From: Devosia oryziradicis
GTDB lineage: Bacteria; Pseudomonadota; Alphaproteobacteria; Rhizobiales; Devosiaceae
Assembly: GCF_016698645.1 (NCBI RefSeq)
Contig: NZ_CP068047.1
Location: forward strand, 2,825,001 to 2,889,000
Reading direction: 5' to 3'
DNA: 64,000 nt
In this document: piece after piece, positions 39,737 to 49,250 of the stretch
How the letters are laid out: the number at the start of each line of letters is the position of its first letter
Position numbering within the stretch: the stretch's first letter is position 1
Program-made: the position numbers and the translations under genes
Notes under the pieces: generated by a model
The model's database searches: none
The model's input: only the letters and a program-made list of their open reading frames with translations
What the model was told of the DNA's origin: nothing

Positions 39737-40504
39737 TTAGGCGGCGCGCGATGTCTCGACCAGCCGCACGCCCGAGGCGGTGGCTATGGAACGCAGTTCA
39801 TCCAGGGTGCAGCGGTCGGTGACGAAGGTATCGACCTGCGACAGGTGAGCGATACGCACCGGCGCCGTGCGCTCGAACTTGGTTGAATCGGCCACCAGAA
39901 TAACGTGCCGCGCGTTCTCGATGATGGCTTGCGCCACCTTTACCTCGCGATAGTCGAAATCCAGCAGGGCGCCGTCGGCGTCGATGGCCGATGCGCCGAT
40001 CACGGCATAGTCCACCTTGAACTGCCTGATGAAGTCGACCGCCGCCTCCCCGACGATGCCGCCATCCGAGCCGCGCACCACGCCGCCGGCAATCACCACC
40101 TCGATGCCACGGTAGATACGCATCCTGTTGGCAACATTGATGTTGTTGGTGATGACCATCAGTCCGGAATGGTTGAGCAGAGCCTGGCTGACCGCCTCGG
40201 TGGTCGTACCGATATTGATGAACAGCGAGGCGCTGGATGGAATCAGTGCGGCGGTAGCGCGGCCAATGGCGGCCTTCTCCGGCGCTGCGATGCGCCGCCG
40301 GGCTTCGTATTCGACATTCTCGACCCCGGACGGAAAGACGGCACCCCCATGCGTGCGGGTCAGGACCCCGTGTTCGCAGAGTTCGTTGAGGTCCTTGCGG
40401 ATGGTCTGTACAGAAACATTGAACCGGCTGGCGAGTGCCTCGACGGCCACCTGCCCGTCCTGCCGCGCCAGTTCCACGATTTCGCCGCGCCGCCCGTCAA
40501 GCAT
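39737..40504 (-). CDS. DeoR/GlpR family transcriptional repressor
   Basis: A 255-residue regulator: an N-terminal DeoR helix-turn-helix (residues 5-55, VSVQTIRKDLNELCE and LTRTHGGA) and a DeoR sensor domain (INIGTTTEA, DFDYREVKVAQAI, DSTKFER). The profile is close to GlpR-type repressors, which bind sugar- or glycerol-phosphates. I chose ATG at 40504; a reading from 40594 adds 30 residues not found in the family. No glycerol or sugar transport gene is adjacent, so the regulon is elsewhere or unknown. Confidence 0.88.
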   Translation of the reverse strand: MLDGRRGEIVELARQDGQVAVEALASRFNVSVQTIRKDLNELCEHGVLTRTHGGAVFPSGVENVEYEARRRIAAPEKAAIGRATAALIPSSASLFINIGTTTEAVSQALLNHSGLMVITNNINVANRMRIYRGIEVVIAGGVVRGSDGGIVGEAAVDFIRQFKVDYAVIGASAIDADGALLDFDYREVKVAQAIIENARHVILVADSTKFERTAPVRIAHLSQVDTFVTDRCTLDELRSIATASGVRLVETSRAA

Positions 40505-40613
40505 GTCGCACCCATAAGACCAGGCCGCCGGTGGGCTAAGGCGGTACACTTTCGTTTCGAGAGCATTTTTCCAGCAAGCGAAGAGATTTCGCAAGCGCGG
40601 CGCAGCCCAAGGA

Positions 40614-41096
40614 TCAGTCGATGCCGATTATCTCGAGTTCTTGCTCGCCCAGGGTCACGATGTCACCAACCGACTTGCCCATGAATGCGACGGCAAGGGG
40701 AGAGACATATGAGATGGATCCGGCCTTTGGATCGGCTTCGTCCTCACCGACGATGCGATAGCTTTGCTGGCGGCCATCATCACGCGTGAAGGTGACGGTG
40801 CAGCCGAATGCTACGCTATCTGTGCTAGTTGGAGCGGGCATGAGCTGTGCGGTCCGCAGTCGCTCGGCATAGTAGCGCAGGTCGCGCACCGGTCCGGCCG
40901 ATTGCCGGCGGCGCTCATTGACGTCCTCGATGAGGGCAGCGGCCTCGTAGGCAACGCGCGCCTCATGAAGCCGCGATTCCAGCGCCCGCAGTCCGGCCGC
41001 CGTCACGAGGTTGGGATGCGCCGAAATGGGGCGGTCCGGCAACTGGGTTTCAGCGGCCGTCTCAGCACTGTCTTCCTTGGTGAAGGCGACACTCAA
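40614..41096 (-). CDS. GreA/GreB-type transcription elongation factor
   Basis: A 160-residue Gre-type factor. The N-terminal part (SVAFTKEDSAE, LPDRPISAHPN, ERLRTAQL) matches a Rhizobiales family of GreA/GreB relatives, with a coiled-coil region at about residues 35-85 and a C-terminal FKBP-like domain (IVGEDEADP, SYVSPLAVAFMGKSVGD). Such factors stimulate transcript cleavage in paused RNA polymerase. The start is a TTG at 41096 preceded by GGAGAA. It lies downstream of nothing obvious on its strand and 109 bp before the DeoR gene. Confidence 0.85.
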   Translation of the reverse strand: MSVAFTKEDSAETAAETQLPDRPISAHPNLVTAAGLRALESRLHEARVAYEAAALIEDVNERRRQSAGPVRDLRYYAERLRTAQLMPAPTSTDSVAFGCTVTFTRDDGRQQSYRIVGEDEADPKAGSISYVSPLAVAFMGKSVGDIVTLGEQELEIIGID

Positions 41097-41261
41097 TCTG
41101 GCATTCTCCTTCCCGCAGCCCCTGCGCAACAGGGAGCCGTTCACCAGAGAACGGTATTACGAGGCTGCGGGTTCGCCTGCTTCTCACATAAAGGAAGTCG
41201 CGCCAACCGCCCGGTGTTCCCAGGTCGATCGGCCTACTTTCTTCCCTGGCGAAGCGGCGCG

Positions 41262-44030
41262 TCAGCTTGCTCCGTCATCCACCGGAAGTTGCGCGGTCAT
41301 CACCACCAGCGCATCGAACAAAGCCGCGGCGACCGGATCGGCACCCGGCGCTTCGCGGGTCAGGCGGAAGGTGGTGGCGACCACCCCGCCCCGGCCGACG
41401 CGCTTTTCGCCGATGATGGCGGCTGGCTTGTGCACCCAGCCCACGACCATGCCGGCATGGACGTTGTTGCCGAATTCCCAGGGCCGGAAGCCGGTCAGCA
41501 GGTGATGCGGCACGACGCCCGAGAAGCTCAGATCGAAGATCGGGCCACCCGGAATATTAGCGAAGGGGCCATCGCGACGAATCCAGGAGAAGCCGGCGAT
41601 CCAGTCGCCCCGCCAGATCGTCCCGTCGCGCTCCACGAGGCTGATGCCCGGCAGATGCTGGTCGAGGCTGGGGCGGAACTGCTTGCCGTCGGCAACAATG
41701 CTGCGATGCGGCAGTTCGCCATCGGGCATGTCGGTGCGCAGGTTTTTGTTGGTCGCCACCGAACCATCCGCGAGGATGAGGAAACGACCGCCGGCCTTCA
41801 TCACCTCGACATCGGCGCCGTCCACGGCATAGCACAGCACGATATCGGCCTTCTCCTGCGGCACCACGGTGTAGCCCAAACCCCTGGCATAGGTGGCAAG
41901 GGTCGCATCGGCAGCCGCGATGGTCGGCAGGGCTGACGTGTCCCGCGTGGGATAGAGGGCGATGTCGCAGCTATTGCGCGCCACGACATCGCCGCCAGCT
42001 TCGAGCACGAAATCAAGTCTGGCCATGCGGCTCGTGCCGGTGGCAGGGAGGTCGACCTTGAGGGTGCTGGGGCTGGTAGTGGAGACCGGGCCGGCAGCCG
42101 GCACGGTTATGGAGCCGGAGGCATCACCGCTCCAGCGCAGGACGGCGCCTTCCGGCAGGGGGTTGCCGCCGGTGGCCACGGTGATTTCGACATCGAGCGT
42201 TTCGCCCCCATAGGCTGCATAGCGGGCCGGGCGCGGCACGATGACGGTATCGGTATTGATCTGGGCAAAGACGTCGTGGAACACGCGCGGATTGCGTTCG
42301 ATGTCCATCAGGCCGTTGGCCTCCCAGTGGACGTCGGTCAGTTCGGTGATGACGTAGCCCATGATCGAGGGATAGCGGCGCATCTCCTCGATCTGGTAGC
42401 GCAGGTTCATGAACTGGTACCATTGTACGTTCTCGATGAAGCCATCGAATGAACCGAAGGTGCGGTGCAGGTCGAGCGAGGCAAACCGCTCCTCGACGCC
42501 ATGCGGCAAGGCCACGCCATCGCCCCAGAGCGAGCCGGTTTCGAACCAGTCCGGCTCGCTGCCATCGGCACCGCGCAGGAGCTTCGGATCGGGCAGGCCC
42601 CAAACGCCGAATTCCGAAACGATCAGCGGTTCGTCGCCGCGCCTCTCGGCATCGCCGAGTGGGGAGAAGGTCCAGTCGGCACCGGCGGCGAACTGGGCCG
42701 TGATGTCGTCCCATTCCTGGCGGCGTTCGGGCACCGAGCGGTAATAATGGTAGTCGTTGAGGTCGGTCTTGACGTGGAAATTGGGGAAGCAGGCGGAGTT
42801 GTCGACCACCAGGCGCGTCGGGTCTTCGGCCTTGAGCCAATCGTAGCTGTCCTTGAGCCACTGGCGGTGCTCGGCATTTTCCACCAGCCGGGTGCCCCAA
42901 TCCTCGTTGATCAGTGTCCATGCGATGATCGAGGGATGGTTGCGGTCGCGGTCGAGAATGCCCTGCATGGTCTGGCGCATACGGTCAGCCGACTTGGCGG
43001 TGAAATTGGCGACGTTGGGTACTTCCGTCCAGACCAGCAGGCCCAGGCGGTCGGCGACCTCGTAGTAGCGCGGGTCCGGCACCTTGATGTGACAGCGCAG
43101 CAGGTTGAGGCCCAGATGCTTGGCCTTGCGCGCCTGATCCTCGATGAATTCCAGTGAGGGCGGCGTATAGATACCTTTGGGATAATAGTCCTGGTCCAGG
43201 GCCCCGCGCATGTAGATGGGCTTGCCGTTGAGCAGGATCTGGCCGTCGCGGGTTTCGACCGTGCGGAAGCCGAAGGTTTCGACGCGCTTGTCGGTCCCTA
43301 TGTTCACGACAAGAGAATAGAGGTTTGGCGCTTCCGGCGACCACAGCAATGCGTTGGCAACGCGGAGGCTGGTGACGCCCGCGCCCGAGGTGGCTTCGGC
43401 AACGACTGAGCCATTGGCATCAATGATCGACAACTCGGCCTGCCTGCCCTGCGCAGCACTGGAAAATGCCAGCTCGACCTGGGCCACGCCATCCATGCCG
43501 GCAGAGATGACGACGCTCTCGATATGGGTCGGATCACGCGCCTCGAGCGCCACCGACTGCCACAGGCCGCCGATGCGGCCATACCAGCTGATCTTGCCAT
43601 GCGGCACTTCGCCGAACGGATAGTCTGGATAGGCGCGGTGATCGGCCGACGGCATGGTCACCCGCACTTCCAGCTCGTTCTGTGCCTTGATGGCCGAAGC
43701 CGGCAGCACGAACTCGAACGGCAGGAAGGCTCCTTCATGGCAACCGATGGCCTGGCCGTTAAGCAGCACTTCGCAAAAGTAACTGACCGCGCCGAACTGC
43801 AGCGCCAGCTCCTGATCCGCCCAGCCTTCGGGCACAGAAAAGTTGCGCTTGTAGACAGCACGGCCGCTCGTATCCACTACGTCGGAGAATTCGGCCTGCC
43901 AGGGCCCGGGGACATGCGCCTCGCGCCATGGTCCGTCCTCATGCCGGAATTGCCAGACTCCATCCAGCGACAGCCGGCGGCGCGTACCCGGACCCGTTCC
44001 TGTCACCTGCATGACCCTCTCGCCAGCCAT
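41262..44030 (-). CDS. Glycoside hydrolase family 2 protein
   Basis: A 922-residue enzyme without a signal peptide, thus probably cytoplasmic. The sugar-binding jelly roll (residues 15-170), immunoglobulin-like domain (170-265) and TIM barrel (265-570) are in GH2 order. The acid/base is Glu376 in LINEDWG and the nucleophile Glu473 in SEFGVWG. The C-terminal 300 residues form extra beta and Rossmann-like parts (GLGYTVV). Likely a beta-glucuronidase, beta-galactosidase or beta-mannosidase type; the substrate is not readable. It is divergent from a LacI repressor gene and may be its target. Confidence 0.9.
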   Translation of the reverse strand: MAGERVMQVTGTGPGTRRRLSLDGVWQFRHEDGPWREAHVPGPWQAEFSDVVDTSGRAVYKRNFSVPEGWADQELALQFGAVSYFCEVLLNGQAIGCHEGAFLPFEFVLPASAIKAQNELEVRVTMPSADHRAYPDYPFGEVPHGKISWYGRIGGLWQSVALEARDPTHIESVVISAGMDGVAQVELAFSSAAQGRQAELSIIDANGSVVAEATSGAGVTSLRVANALLWSPEAPNLYSLVVNIGTDKRVETFGFRTVETRDGQILLNGKPIYMRGALDQDYYPKGIYTPPSLEFIEDQARKAKHLGLNLLRCHIKVPDPRYYEVADRLGLLVWTEVPNVANFTAKSADRMRQTMQGILDRDRNHPSIIAWTLINEDWGTRLVENAEHRQWLKDSYDWLKAEDPTRLVVDNSACFPNFHVKTDLNDYHYYRSVPERRQEWDDITAQFAAGADWTFSPLGDAERRGDEPLIVSEFGVWGLPDPKLLRGADGSEPDWFETGSLWGDGVALPHGVEERFASLDLHRTFGSFDGFIENVQWYQFMNLRYQIEEMRRYPSIMGYVITELTDVHWEANGLMDIERNPRVFHDVFAQINTDTVIVPRPARYAAYGGETLDVEITVATGGNPLPEGAVLRWSGDASGSITVPAAGPVSTTSPSTLKVDLPATGTSRMARLDFVLEAGGDVVARNSCDIALYPTRDTSALPTIAAADATLATYARGLGYTVVPQEKADIVLCYAVDGADVEVMKAGGRFLILADGSVATNKNLRTDMPDGELPHRSIVADGKQFRPSLDQHLPGISLVERDGTIWRGDWIAGFSWIRRDGPFANIPGGPIFDLSFSGVVPHHLLTGFRPWEFGNNVHAGMVVGWVHKPAAIIGEKRVGRGGVVATTFRLTREAPGADPVAAALFDALVVMTAQLPVDDGAS

Positions 44031-44190
44031 CAGCCATTCCTCAGCAATATTAGTTATATCTTTATCACCTTAGGTCCATGACTGGATGGTGGCAAGAGCG
44101 TCACCGATATGCCGCCTTAGGATTCGCAGTCGGTGATCATTTCCGGCTAAGAAACGACTGCTGCTCAATGGATTGACGACAGGGTGAACG
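44031..44190. promoter_or_regulatory. Divergent control region between GH2 and LacI genes
   Basis: This 160 bp region is notably AT-rich near 44046-44065 (the palindrome-like ATATTAGTTATAT at 44047-44059), which could supply a -10 element and a repressor site for the GH2 gene. LacI proteins usually bind palindromes close to their own genes, so this is the natural place for the operator; I cannot name the exact site. Confidence 0.35.
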
Positions 44191-45219
44191 GTGGAAAAGC
44201 GCGCGACGATGGTGGACGTGGCCGAACTGGCCGGCGTGTCGCAGGCGACCGTTTCGCTGGTGCTCAACGGCGTCCCTAACGCCCGAGTGTCCAAGGCTAC
44301 GCGCCGCCGCGTGATCGAAGCCGCGGAATCGCTGTCCTATCGCCGAGGCAAGGCGCATCCGGTTCCCGAAGGCCGCAAGCGCGTCATCGGCCTGATGCTG
44401 GATGAAGTTTCAACCACCCCGTTTGCCGCGCAGTTTATCGAGGGCGCCCGCGACGAGGCGGCGCTGCAGGAGGTCACCGTGGCCATGTTCTGCACGCGCT
44501 CAGAGCCCGCCCTGGAGCAGGCGGCGATTGACCTGCTGGTGTCGCAAAAGGCCATCGGGGTCATCTATGCGTCGCTCATGACGCGGCAGGTCTCAGTTCC
44601 GGACGCCTTTTCCGAGCTGCCGCTGGTGCTGCTCAATTGCTACGAGCGCAAGCTGCGCTACCCCTCGGTCGTGCCTGGCGACATTGTCGGGGGCTATACG
44701 GCCACCCAGGCCCTGCTACGCGCCGGCCATCGCCGCATCGCCCATATGGCCGGGGAGCGGTTCGTCGAGGCCGCCGTCGACCGCGAAAAGGGCTTCCGCC
44801 AGGCCATGTCCGAGTGGAACGTGCCGGTCGATGACGACCTCGTAGTACAGGCCGGCTGGACCATCCGGGCCGGTCGCGAGTCAGCGCTCAAGCTGATGTC
44901 GCACCCCCATCCGCCAACCGCCATCTTCTGCTTCAACGACCGCATGGCCATGGGCTGCTATGAGGCGGCACAGCGGCTTGGCCTGGCGGTGCCGGGCGAT
45001 ATTTCGATCGTCGGTTTCGACAATGAAGACCTGGCAGCCAACATGGATCCGCCGCTATCGACCATGGTGCTGCCGCACGATGAAATGGCCCGCTGGGCCG
45101 TTGCCGAATTGCTCGACGGCTATAACGGCGCCGACCAGGACGAGCGGCAGCAAAAGGTCAAGATCGAATGCGAATTCCTCGAGCGCAGCTCGATAGGCCA
45201 GGTAAAAGCGGCTGACTAA
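44191..45219 (+). CDS. LacI family transcriptional repressor (first)
   Basis: A 342-residue regulator with a LacI helix-turn-helix at residues 5-55 (MVDVAELAGVSQATVSLVLNG, core VDVAELAGVSQATVSLVL) and a periplasmic-binding-like sugar domain (ICF NDRMAMGCYEAAQ, shortened, near 250-265). The GTG start at 44191 follows AGGGTG; an ATG six codons later is an alternative. It is divergent from the GH2 gene and convergent with the second LacI gene; their stops interlock at 45216-45219. Confidence 0.92.
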   Translation: MEKRATMVDVAELAGVSQATVSLVLNGVPNARVSKATRRRVIEAAESLSYRRGKAHPVPEGRKRVIGLMLDEVSTTPFAAQFIEGARDEAALQEVTVAMFCTRSEPALEQAAIDLLVSQKAIGVIYASLMTRQVSVPDAFSELPLVLLNCYERKLRYPSVVPGDIVGGYTATQALLRAGHRRIAHMAGERFVEAAVDREKGFRQAMSEWNVPVDDDLVVQAGWTIRAGRESALKLMSHPHPPTAIFCFNDRMAMGCYEAAQRLGLAVPGDISIVGFDNEDLAANMDPPLSTMVLPHDEMARWAVAELLDGYNGADQDERQQKVKIECEFLERSSIGQVKAAD

Positions 45220-46292
45220 GCCTTTGGCTTAGCCACGGAATCTCGCTCAACCAGCGGACATTCCAGTTTGACCAGGGGGTAACGCCCCTGCCCTGGCACG
45301 AACTCGTTCAGTTGCTCGACGATCCACTGCCCCATGGCACGATGCGGCAGGATCGAGGTGGTGAGGCGGGGATGCAGGTGGCGGGAAATTTCCTCGTCGT
45401 CATAGCCCACCACCGACATGTCGGTCGGAATATCCAGGCCTGCTTCCTTGAGCGCCTCATAGCAACCGATGGCTGTGCGATCGTTCTGGCAGAAAATGGC
45501 CGTGGGCGGCTGTGGCAGCGCCAGCAATTGCCGCGTAGCATCGTAGCCGGCGCTGGCCGACCAATCACCTTCCACCACAAGGGTCGGATCGAATGGGATA
45601 TCCGCCGTCGCCAAAGCGCGGCGATAACCTTTGAGCCGATCCTGCGCCGCTTCCATCCAGATCTCGCCGGTAATGGTGGCGATACGCCGATGGCCATTTT
45701 CGATCAGGTGACGGGTGCTGCGCTGCCCGCCGGCAATTTCGCTTGGCACGACAGCGGGATAGGCCTGGCTTGATGTGTAGCAGTTGAGCAGGAAGACCGG
45801 CATGTCGAGGCCCATCAGCTCCCTGGGAAGGTCCACCTCCCGAGTGAAGATCGTCATGTAGACCAGTGCCGACATCCGCTGATTTGCAAAATCGCGGATC
45901 AGCTCGGCCTCCAGCTCACCGTCATTTTGCGTCTGGGAGACAAGGACGATATCGCCGCTTGCCCGCGTCGCCTGCGTCAGGCCTTCGATCGCCACCATCG
46001 CCTCGGGGCTGGTGGCCAATTGGTCTGCAATGAAGCCGATGCGCCGCCCGCGCGGGGTGGCGACCGCCATCGGCATGGCCGGCAAGGCGTAGCCCAGCCG
46101 CCGCGCGGCGTCGAACACCCGTTGCCTGGTTTCGGCCGCAAGCTTGATGCCCGGCGCGTGGTTGAGGACGAACGACACGGTCGCCTGGGAGCATCCCGCT
46201 TCCCGCGCCACATCGGTCATGGTCACGCGCCGGCCACCGCCGCGCTTCCGGCGGGTCGCCTGCGGCGCAACTGTTTCGACTGAACCGGCCAT
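45216..46292 (-). CDS. LacI family transcriptional repressor (second)
   Basis: A 358-residue regulator. After a Gly/Arg-rich tail (RRKRGGGRRV) the helix-turn-helix TDVAREAGCSQATVSFVL is at residues 25-42, followed by a sugar-binding-protein-like domain (CQNDRTAIGCYEALKEAG). It is paralogous to the first LacI and convergent with it. It lies divergently before the GH43-like gene, a standard place for a local repressor. Effector unknown. Confidence 0.92.
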   Translation of the reverse strand: MAGSVETVAPQATRRKRGGGRRVTMTDVAREAGCSQATVSFVLNHAPGIKLAAETRQRVFDAARRLGYALPAMPMAVATPRGRRIGFIADQLATSPEAMVAIEGLTQATRASGDIVLVSQTQNDGELEAELIRDFANQRMSALVYMTIFTREVDLPRELMGLDMPVFLLNCYTSSQAYPAVVPSEIAGGQRSTRHLIENGHRRIATITGEIWMEAAQDRLKGYRRALATADIPFDPTLVVEGDWSASAGYDATRQLLALPQPPTAIFCQNDRTAIGCYEALKEAGLDIPTDMSVVGYDDEEISRHLHPRLTTSILPHRAMGQWIVEQLNEFVPGQGRYPLVKLECPLVERDSVAKPKA

Positions 46293-46416
46293 TCAAGACT
46301 CGTCGGGATTGAGTAAAACTAATGCACTTCAGCGCGCCCGATCAAGTATCGCGGTCATGCACCGACCAGCGGCCTCGGCGGTTGATTGCCCGTAAATAGC
46401 TGGTAGACATAGTAAC

Positions 46417-47367
46417 ATGTCAGCACCAATTTACCGCGATCCGATCGCCGACGGCGCAGCCGATCCTACCGTCATCCGCAAGCAGGGCACCAACGAATGG
46501 TGGATGTTCTACACCAATCGCCAGCCTGCAGCGCCGGGGCCTAAATTCACCTGGATTCACGGCTCGCCCATCGGCGTCGCCGTCAGCACGGACGATGGGG
46601 CCAGCTGGCACTATCGCGGTACCGTTGCGGGGCTGGACGATCCCAGGGATGCCGGCCAACGCAACACGCATTGGGCGCCGGAGGTCATCTGGGCCGAAGG
46701 CCAATACCATATGTGGCTCAGCTATATCCCGGGCGTGCCGGATAACTGGCCTGGCATACCGCGCACGATTACCCATTTCACCAGCCCCGACCTCGAGAAC
46801 TGGACACGCGTCGGCCCCCTGACGCTCAATGGGCCGCGGGTGATCGACGCCTGCGTGCTCAAGTGCCCGGATGGGCTCTGGCGCATGTGGTACAAGGACG
46901 AGGATGCCGGATCGAGCACCTGGAGCGCCGTCAGCACCGACCTCTACACATGGAAGCAGGAAGGCCTTGTGCTGTCTGGCTCGCCCGACGCGCCGCCGCA
47001 TGAAGGGCCCAACGTCTTCGTGCTCGGCGGCTGGCATTGGCTGATCGTGGACGAATGGCGCGGACAAGGCGTCTATCGCTCCCAGGACGCAGTCAATTGG
47101 GAGCGACAGGGCATTATCGGCGGGGAGCCGGGCACGGACCCGATGGACATCCGCTTCATGCGCCATGCTGACGTGGTTGTCGCTGGCGATCATGGCGCGG
47201 TCTACTATTTCACGCATCCTGAATGGGACGAGCTTAACGCGAAGGAAGGTCCGCCCGACGTCGCGGCCCGCAAGACTGCCGTGCATCATGGCCGCGTAAC
47301 GGTGGTGGATGATGTGCTGGTATTCGAGCGGAATATCGCTGCTGGCATACCGCTGCTGAAGCCCTAG
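46417..47367 (+). CDS. GH43-like five-bladed beta-propeller glycosidase
   Basis: A 316-residue protein with no signal peptide. The order of motifs fits the GH43/GH32-type propeller superfamily: ADPTVI (Asp16, base), HWAPEVIW, VIDACVLKCPDG (middle Asp) and HEGPNVFVLGGWHW (general acid Glu). Repeated WY/FYT and SxDLxxW blade signatures (TSPDLENW, STDLYTW, SQDAVNW) support five blades. The substrate could be an arabinan, xylan or galactan fragment, but this cannot be decided. It is divergent from the second LacI gene and probably repressed by it. Confidence 0.8.
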   Translation: MSAPIYRDPIADGAADPTVIRKQGTNEWWMFYTNRQPAAPGPKFTWIHGSPIGVAVSTDDGASWHYRGTVAGLDDPRDAGQRNTHWAPEVIWAEGQYHMWLSYIPGVPDNWPGIPRTITHFTSPDLENWTRVGPLTLNGPRVIDACVLKCPDGLWRMWYKDEDAGSSTWSAVSTDLYTWKQEGLVLSGSPDAPPHEGPNVFVLGGWHWLIVDEWRGQGVYRSQDAVNWERQGIIGGEPGTDPMDIRFMRHADVVVAGDHGAVYYFTHPEWDELNAKEGPPDVAARKTAVHHGRVTVVDDVLVFERNIAAGIPLLKP

Positions 47368-47383
47368 GAAGACAAGAGTCGCG

Positions 47384-47902
47384 CTACAGCGCCGAGCGGG
47401 CATGCAGGATGGTGGGATTGTCCTTGTAGGTCGTCCGGTCATACTCAACATAGCCAAGCTTGGCTGCCAGCCGGAGCGAGGGCGCATTGGCCGGGTCGAT
47501 CATGCATACGGTGCGGGGCATGGTCGCATCGGCCCAATCGAGGACTGCGCTCATGGCTTCGTGGGCAAGACCTTTGCCGTGATGGCCGGGCAGCATGATC
47601 CAACCTGCTTCCGGCCTATCGCCAAGCGGCGGACTGATGTCGCGATGAAAGTCGGCCAGGCCGAATTCGCCCACCGGTAAGCCGGTCTGGCGATCGGTGG
47701 CCAGGAAGTAGCCATAGCCAATTAGCGACCACATGCCGGCGTAGCGCAGCAGGCGCTGCCACACCTCCTCGGGCGTGGAAGGACGACCACCGATGAATCT
47801 CGTCAGTTCAGGGTCGGCCCATAACGCGCAGCAGGCGGCGAAGTCATATTGCGTGTGGGCACGCAGAATTAGGCGTTGCGTGGCGAGAGTTGGCGCAGCC
47901 AT
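47384..47902 (-). CDS. GNAT family acetyltransferase (RimJ/RimL-like)
   Basis: A 172-residue acetyltransferase of the RimJ/RimL type: TQRLILRAHTQYDFA at the start, the acetyl-CoA motif PGHHGKGLAHEAM near residues 103-115, and the C-terminal NAPSLRLAAKLGYVEYDR. It begins within the stop codon of the M24 peptidase gene (TAATG), so it is translationally coupled to it. Substrate unknown; a role in modifying peptide-derived amines is speculative. It is convergent with the GH43-like gene. Confidence 0.85.
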   Translation of the reverse strand: MAAPTLATQRLILRAHTQYDFAACCALWADPELTRFIGGRPSTPEEVWQRLLRYAGMWSLIGYGYFLATDRQTGLPVGEFGLADFHRDISPPLGDRPEAGWIMLPGHHGKGLAHEAMSAVLDWADATMPRTVCMIDPANAPSLRLAAKLGYVEYDRTTYKDNPTILHARSAL

Positions 47903-49005
47903 TAGCTGCCGCCGGCAACCGCCGCGCGCGGCATGTCCGACAGGATTTCGGCCCGGCCATTGCGGATAATAACGATCTCCTCGAGCCGCAAGCCGAACTG
48001 GCCCTGCAGGTAAATGCCCGGCTCGATGGAGAAGCACATGCCCTCTTCGAGCACGGTGTCAGACGTCGCGGTGATGTAGGGCGTTTCGTGGACGTCGATG
48101 CCCAGGCCGTGGCCGGTGCGGTGCAGGAAATTGGGGCCGTAGCCTGATGCGGTGATGACGTCGCGGGCGGCTTTGTCAACATCGCTGGCCTTGACGCCCG
48201 GCTTGGCGGCCGCAATGGCAGCTTCGACGGCGCGATCCAGGATCGAGTGGATCTGGCCGAACCCTTCCGGTGCCGTGCCCAGGAACCCGACACGGGTCAT
48301 GTCGGAGGGGTAGCCGTGGATGCGGGCGCCGGTATCGATGAGGACGGCGTCGCCTTCTCGGAGCTTGGTCTCGCCGGTGTGGTGATGCGGGAAGGCGCCG
48401 TTGGGGCCGAAGCAGACGGAACAAAACTCAGTAGTGGCGCCGTTGGCTTTGTAGAAGTCACGAATGACCGTTGCCACCTCGCGCTCGGTGATGCCGGGGC
48501 GGAGGGCGGCGAAGCCGGCCTTCATGGCAACGTCATTGAGCACGGCTGACTTCTTGAGCGCGCTATATTCGGCATCATCCTTGCGCGAGCGGAGATAGCC
48601 GACGGTGTCCTGGGTGAAACGCCTGTTCGCCTCCGGTAGTGCGTCGAGCACCAGGAGAGCAAAATCAGCGCGCATGGTCTCGTCGAGCACGACGGAGGGA
48701 CTGACACGCGACACGCCGGTCGCGTCGAGCAGTTGCTGCAGCGCGGCGTGCGGGCCGTCGGCATCGGTCCAGGGGAAGAAGGGCAGATCGGTATGCTGGC
48801 GCGCGCTGTCGACATTGAGCGCGGGCATAAGGAAGCCGGCGTAAGTCGAGCTCACCATGAGCAGCACCGGGCGCTCATCGCCATGGGGCGACAGATTGGC
48901 CAGGTAAAGCATGTGGCTCGATGGGCCGATGACGACGAGATCGGTATTGGTGGCGGCCATCCGGGCGCGGAGGTTGGCCATGCGGGTGGTGAGGGTGGGG
49001 TTCAT
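47902..49005 (-). CDS. M24 family metallopeptidase (Xaa-Pro dipeptidase-like)
   Basis: A 367-residue cytoplasmic enzyme of the pita-bread fold. A creatinase-like N-terminal domain (residues 1-125) precedes the catalytic domain with the dinuclear metal ligands visible in LIDTGAR, PSDMTRVG, HRTGHGLG, FSIEPGIY and LRLEEIV. All five ligand positions are intact. Family members hydrolyse Xaa-Pro dipeptides or related imides. It lies downstream of the ABC binding protein on the same strand, so it may process the imported compound. Confidence 0.88.
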   Translation of the reverse strand: MNPTLTTRMANLRARMAATNTDLVVIGPSSHMLYLANLSPHGDERPVLLMVSSTYAGFLMPALNVDSARQHTDLPFFPWTDADGPHAALQQLLDATGVSRVSPSVVLDETMRADFALLVLDALPEANRRFTQDTVGYLRSRKDDAEYSALKKSAVLNDVAMKAGFAALRPGITEREVATVIRDFYKANGATTEFCSVCFGPNGAFPHHHTGETKLREGDAVLIDTGARIHGYPSDMTRVGFLGTAPEGFGQIHSILDRAVEAAIAAAKPGVKASDVDKAARDVITASGYGPNFLHRTGHGLGIDVHETPYITATSDTVLEEGMCFSIEPGIYLQGQFGLRLEEIVIIRNGRAEILSDMPRAAVAGGS

Positions 49006-49040
49006 GCTGGGTGCTCAACAGGGTACGGTGCGTGTGGCTC

Positions 49041-49150
49041 CCCCCTCCTAGCCTCCCCCATCAAGGGGGAGGTACAGCTCCACTCCGTGGCTTGATCGTG
49101 TCCGGCCACAGAACGGCACCTCCCCCTTGATGGGGGAGGCTGGGAGGGGG
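49041..49150. repeat. Large inverted repeat made of two palindromic units
   Basis: A 33-base arm (49041-49073) is repeated in inverted form at 49118-49150 with one mismatch and a 44-bp spacer. Each arm also contains its own palindrome (CCTCCCCC, five bases, GGGGGAGG). It lies between the binding-protein stop and the M24 peptidase start. It resembles intergenic palindromic elements dispersed in alphaproteobacteria. Confidence 0.85.
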
Positions 49151-49250
49151 TGGGGCGACAAGCGCCAGGCTTTTGGTAGGAGCCGGACCGGAGGGACTGA
49201 GCCCGGCTCCTGTGGCGGTGGCGCTTGGGCACCACCGCTGTTCGAGTGGC

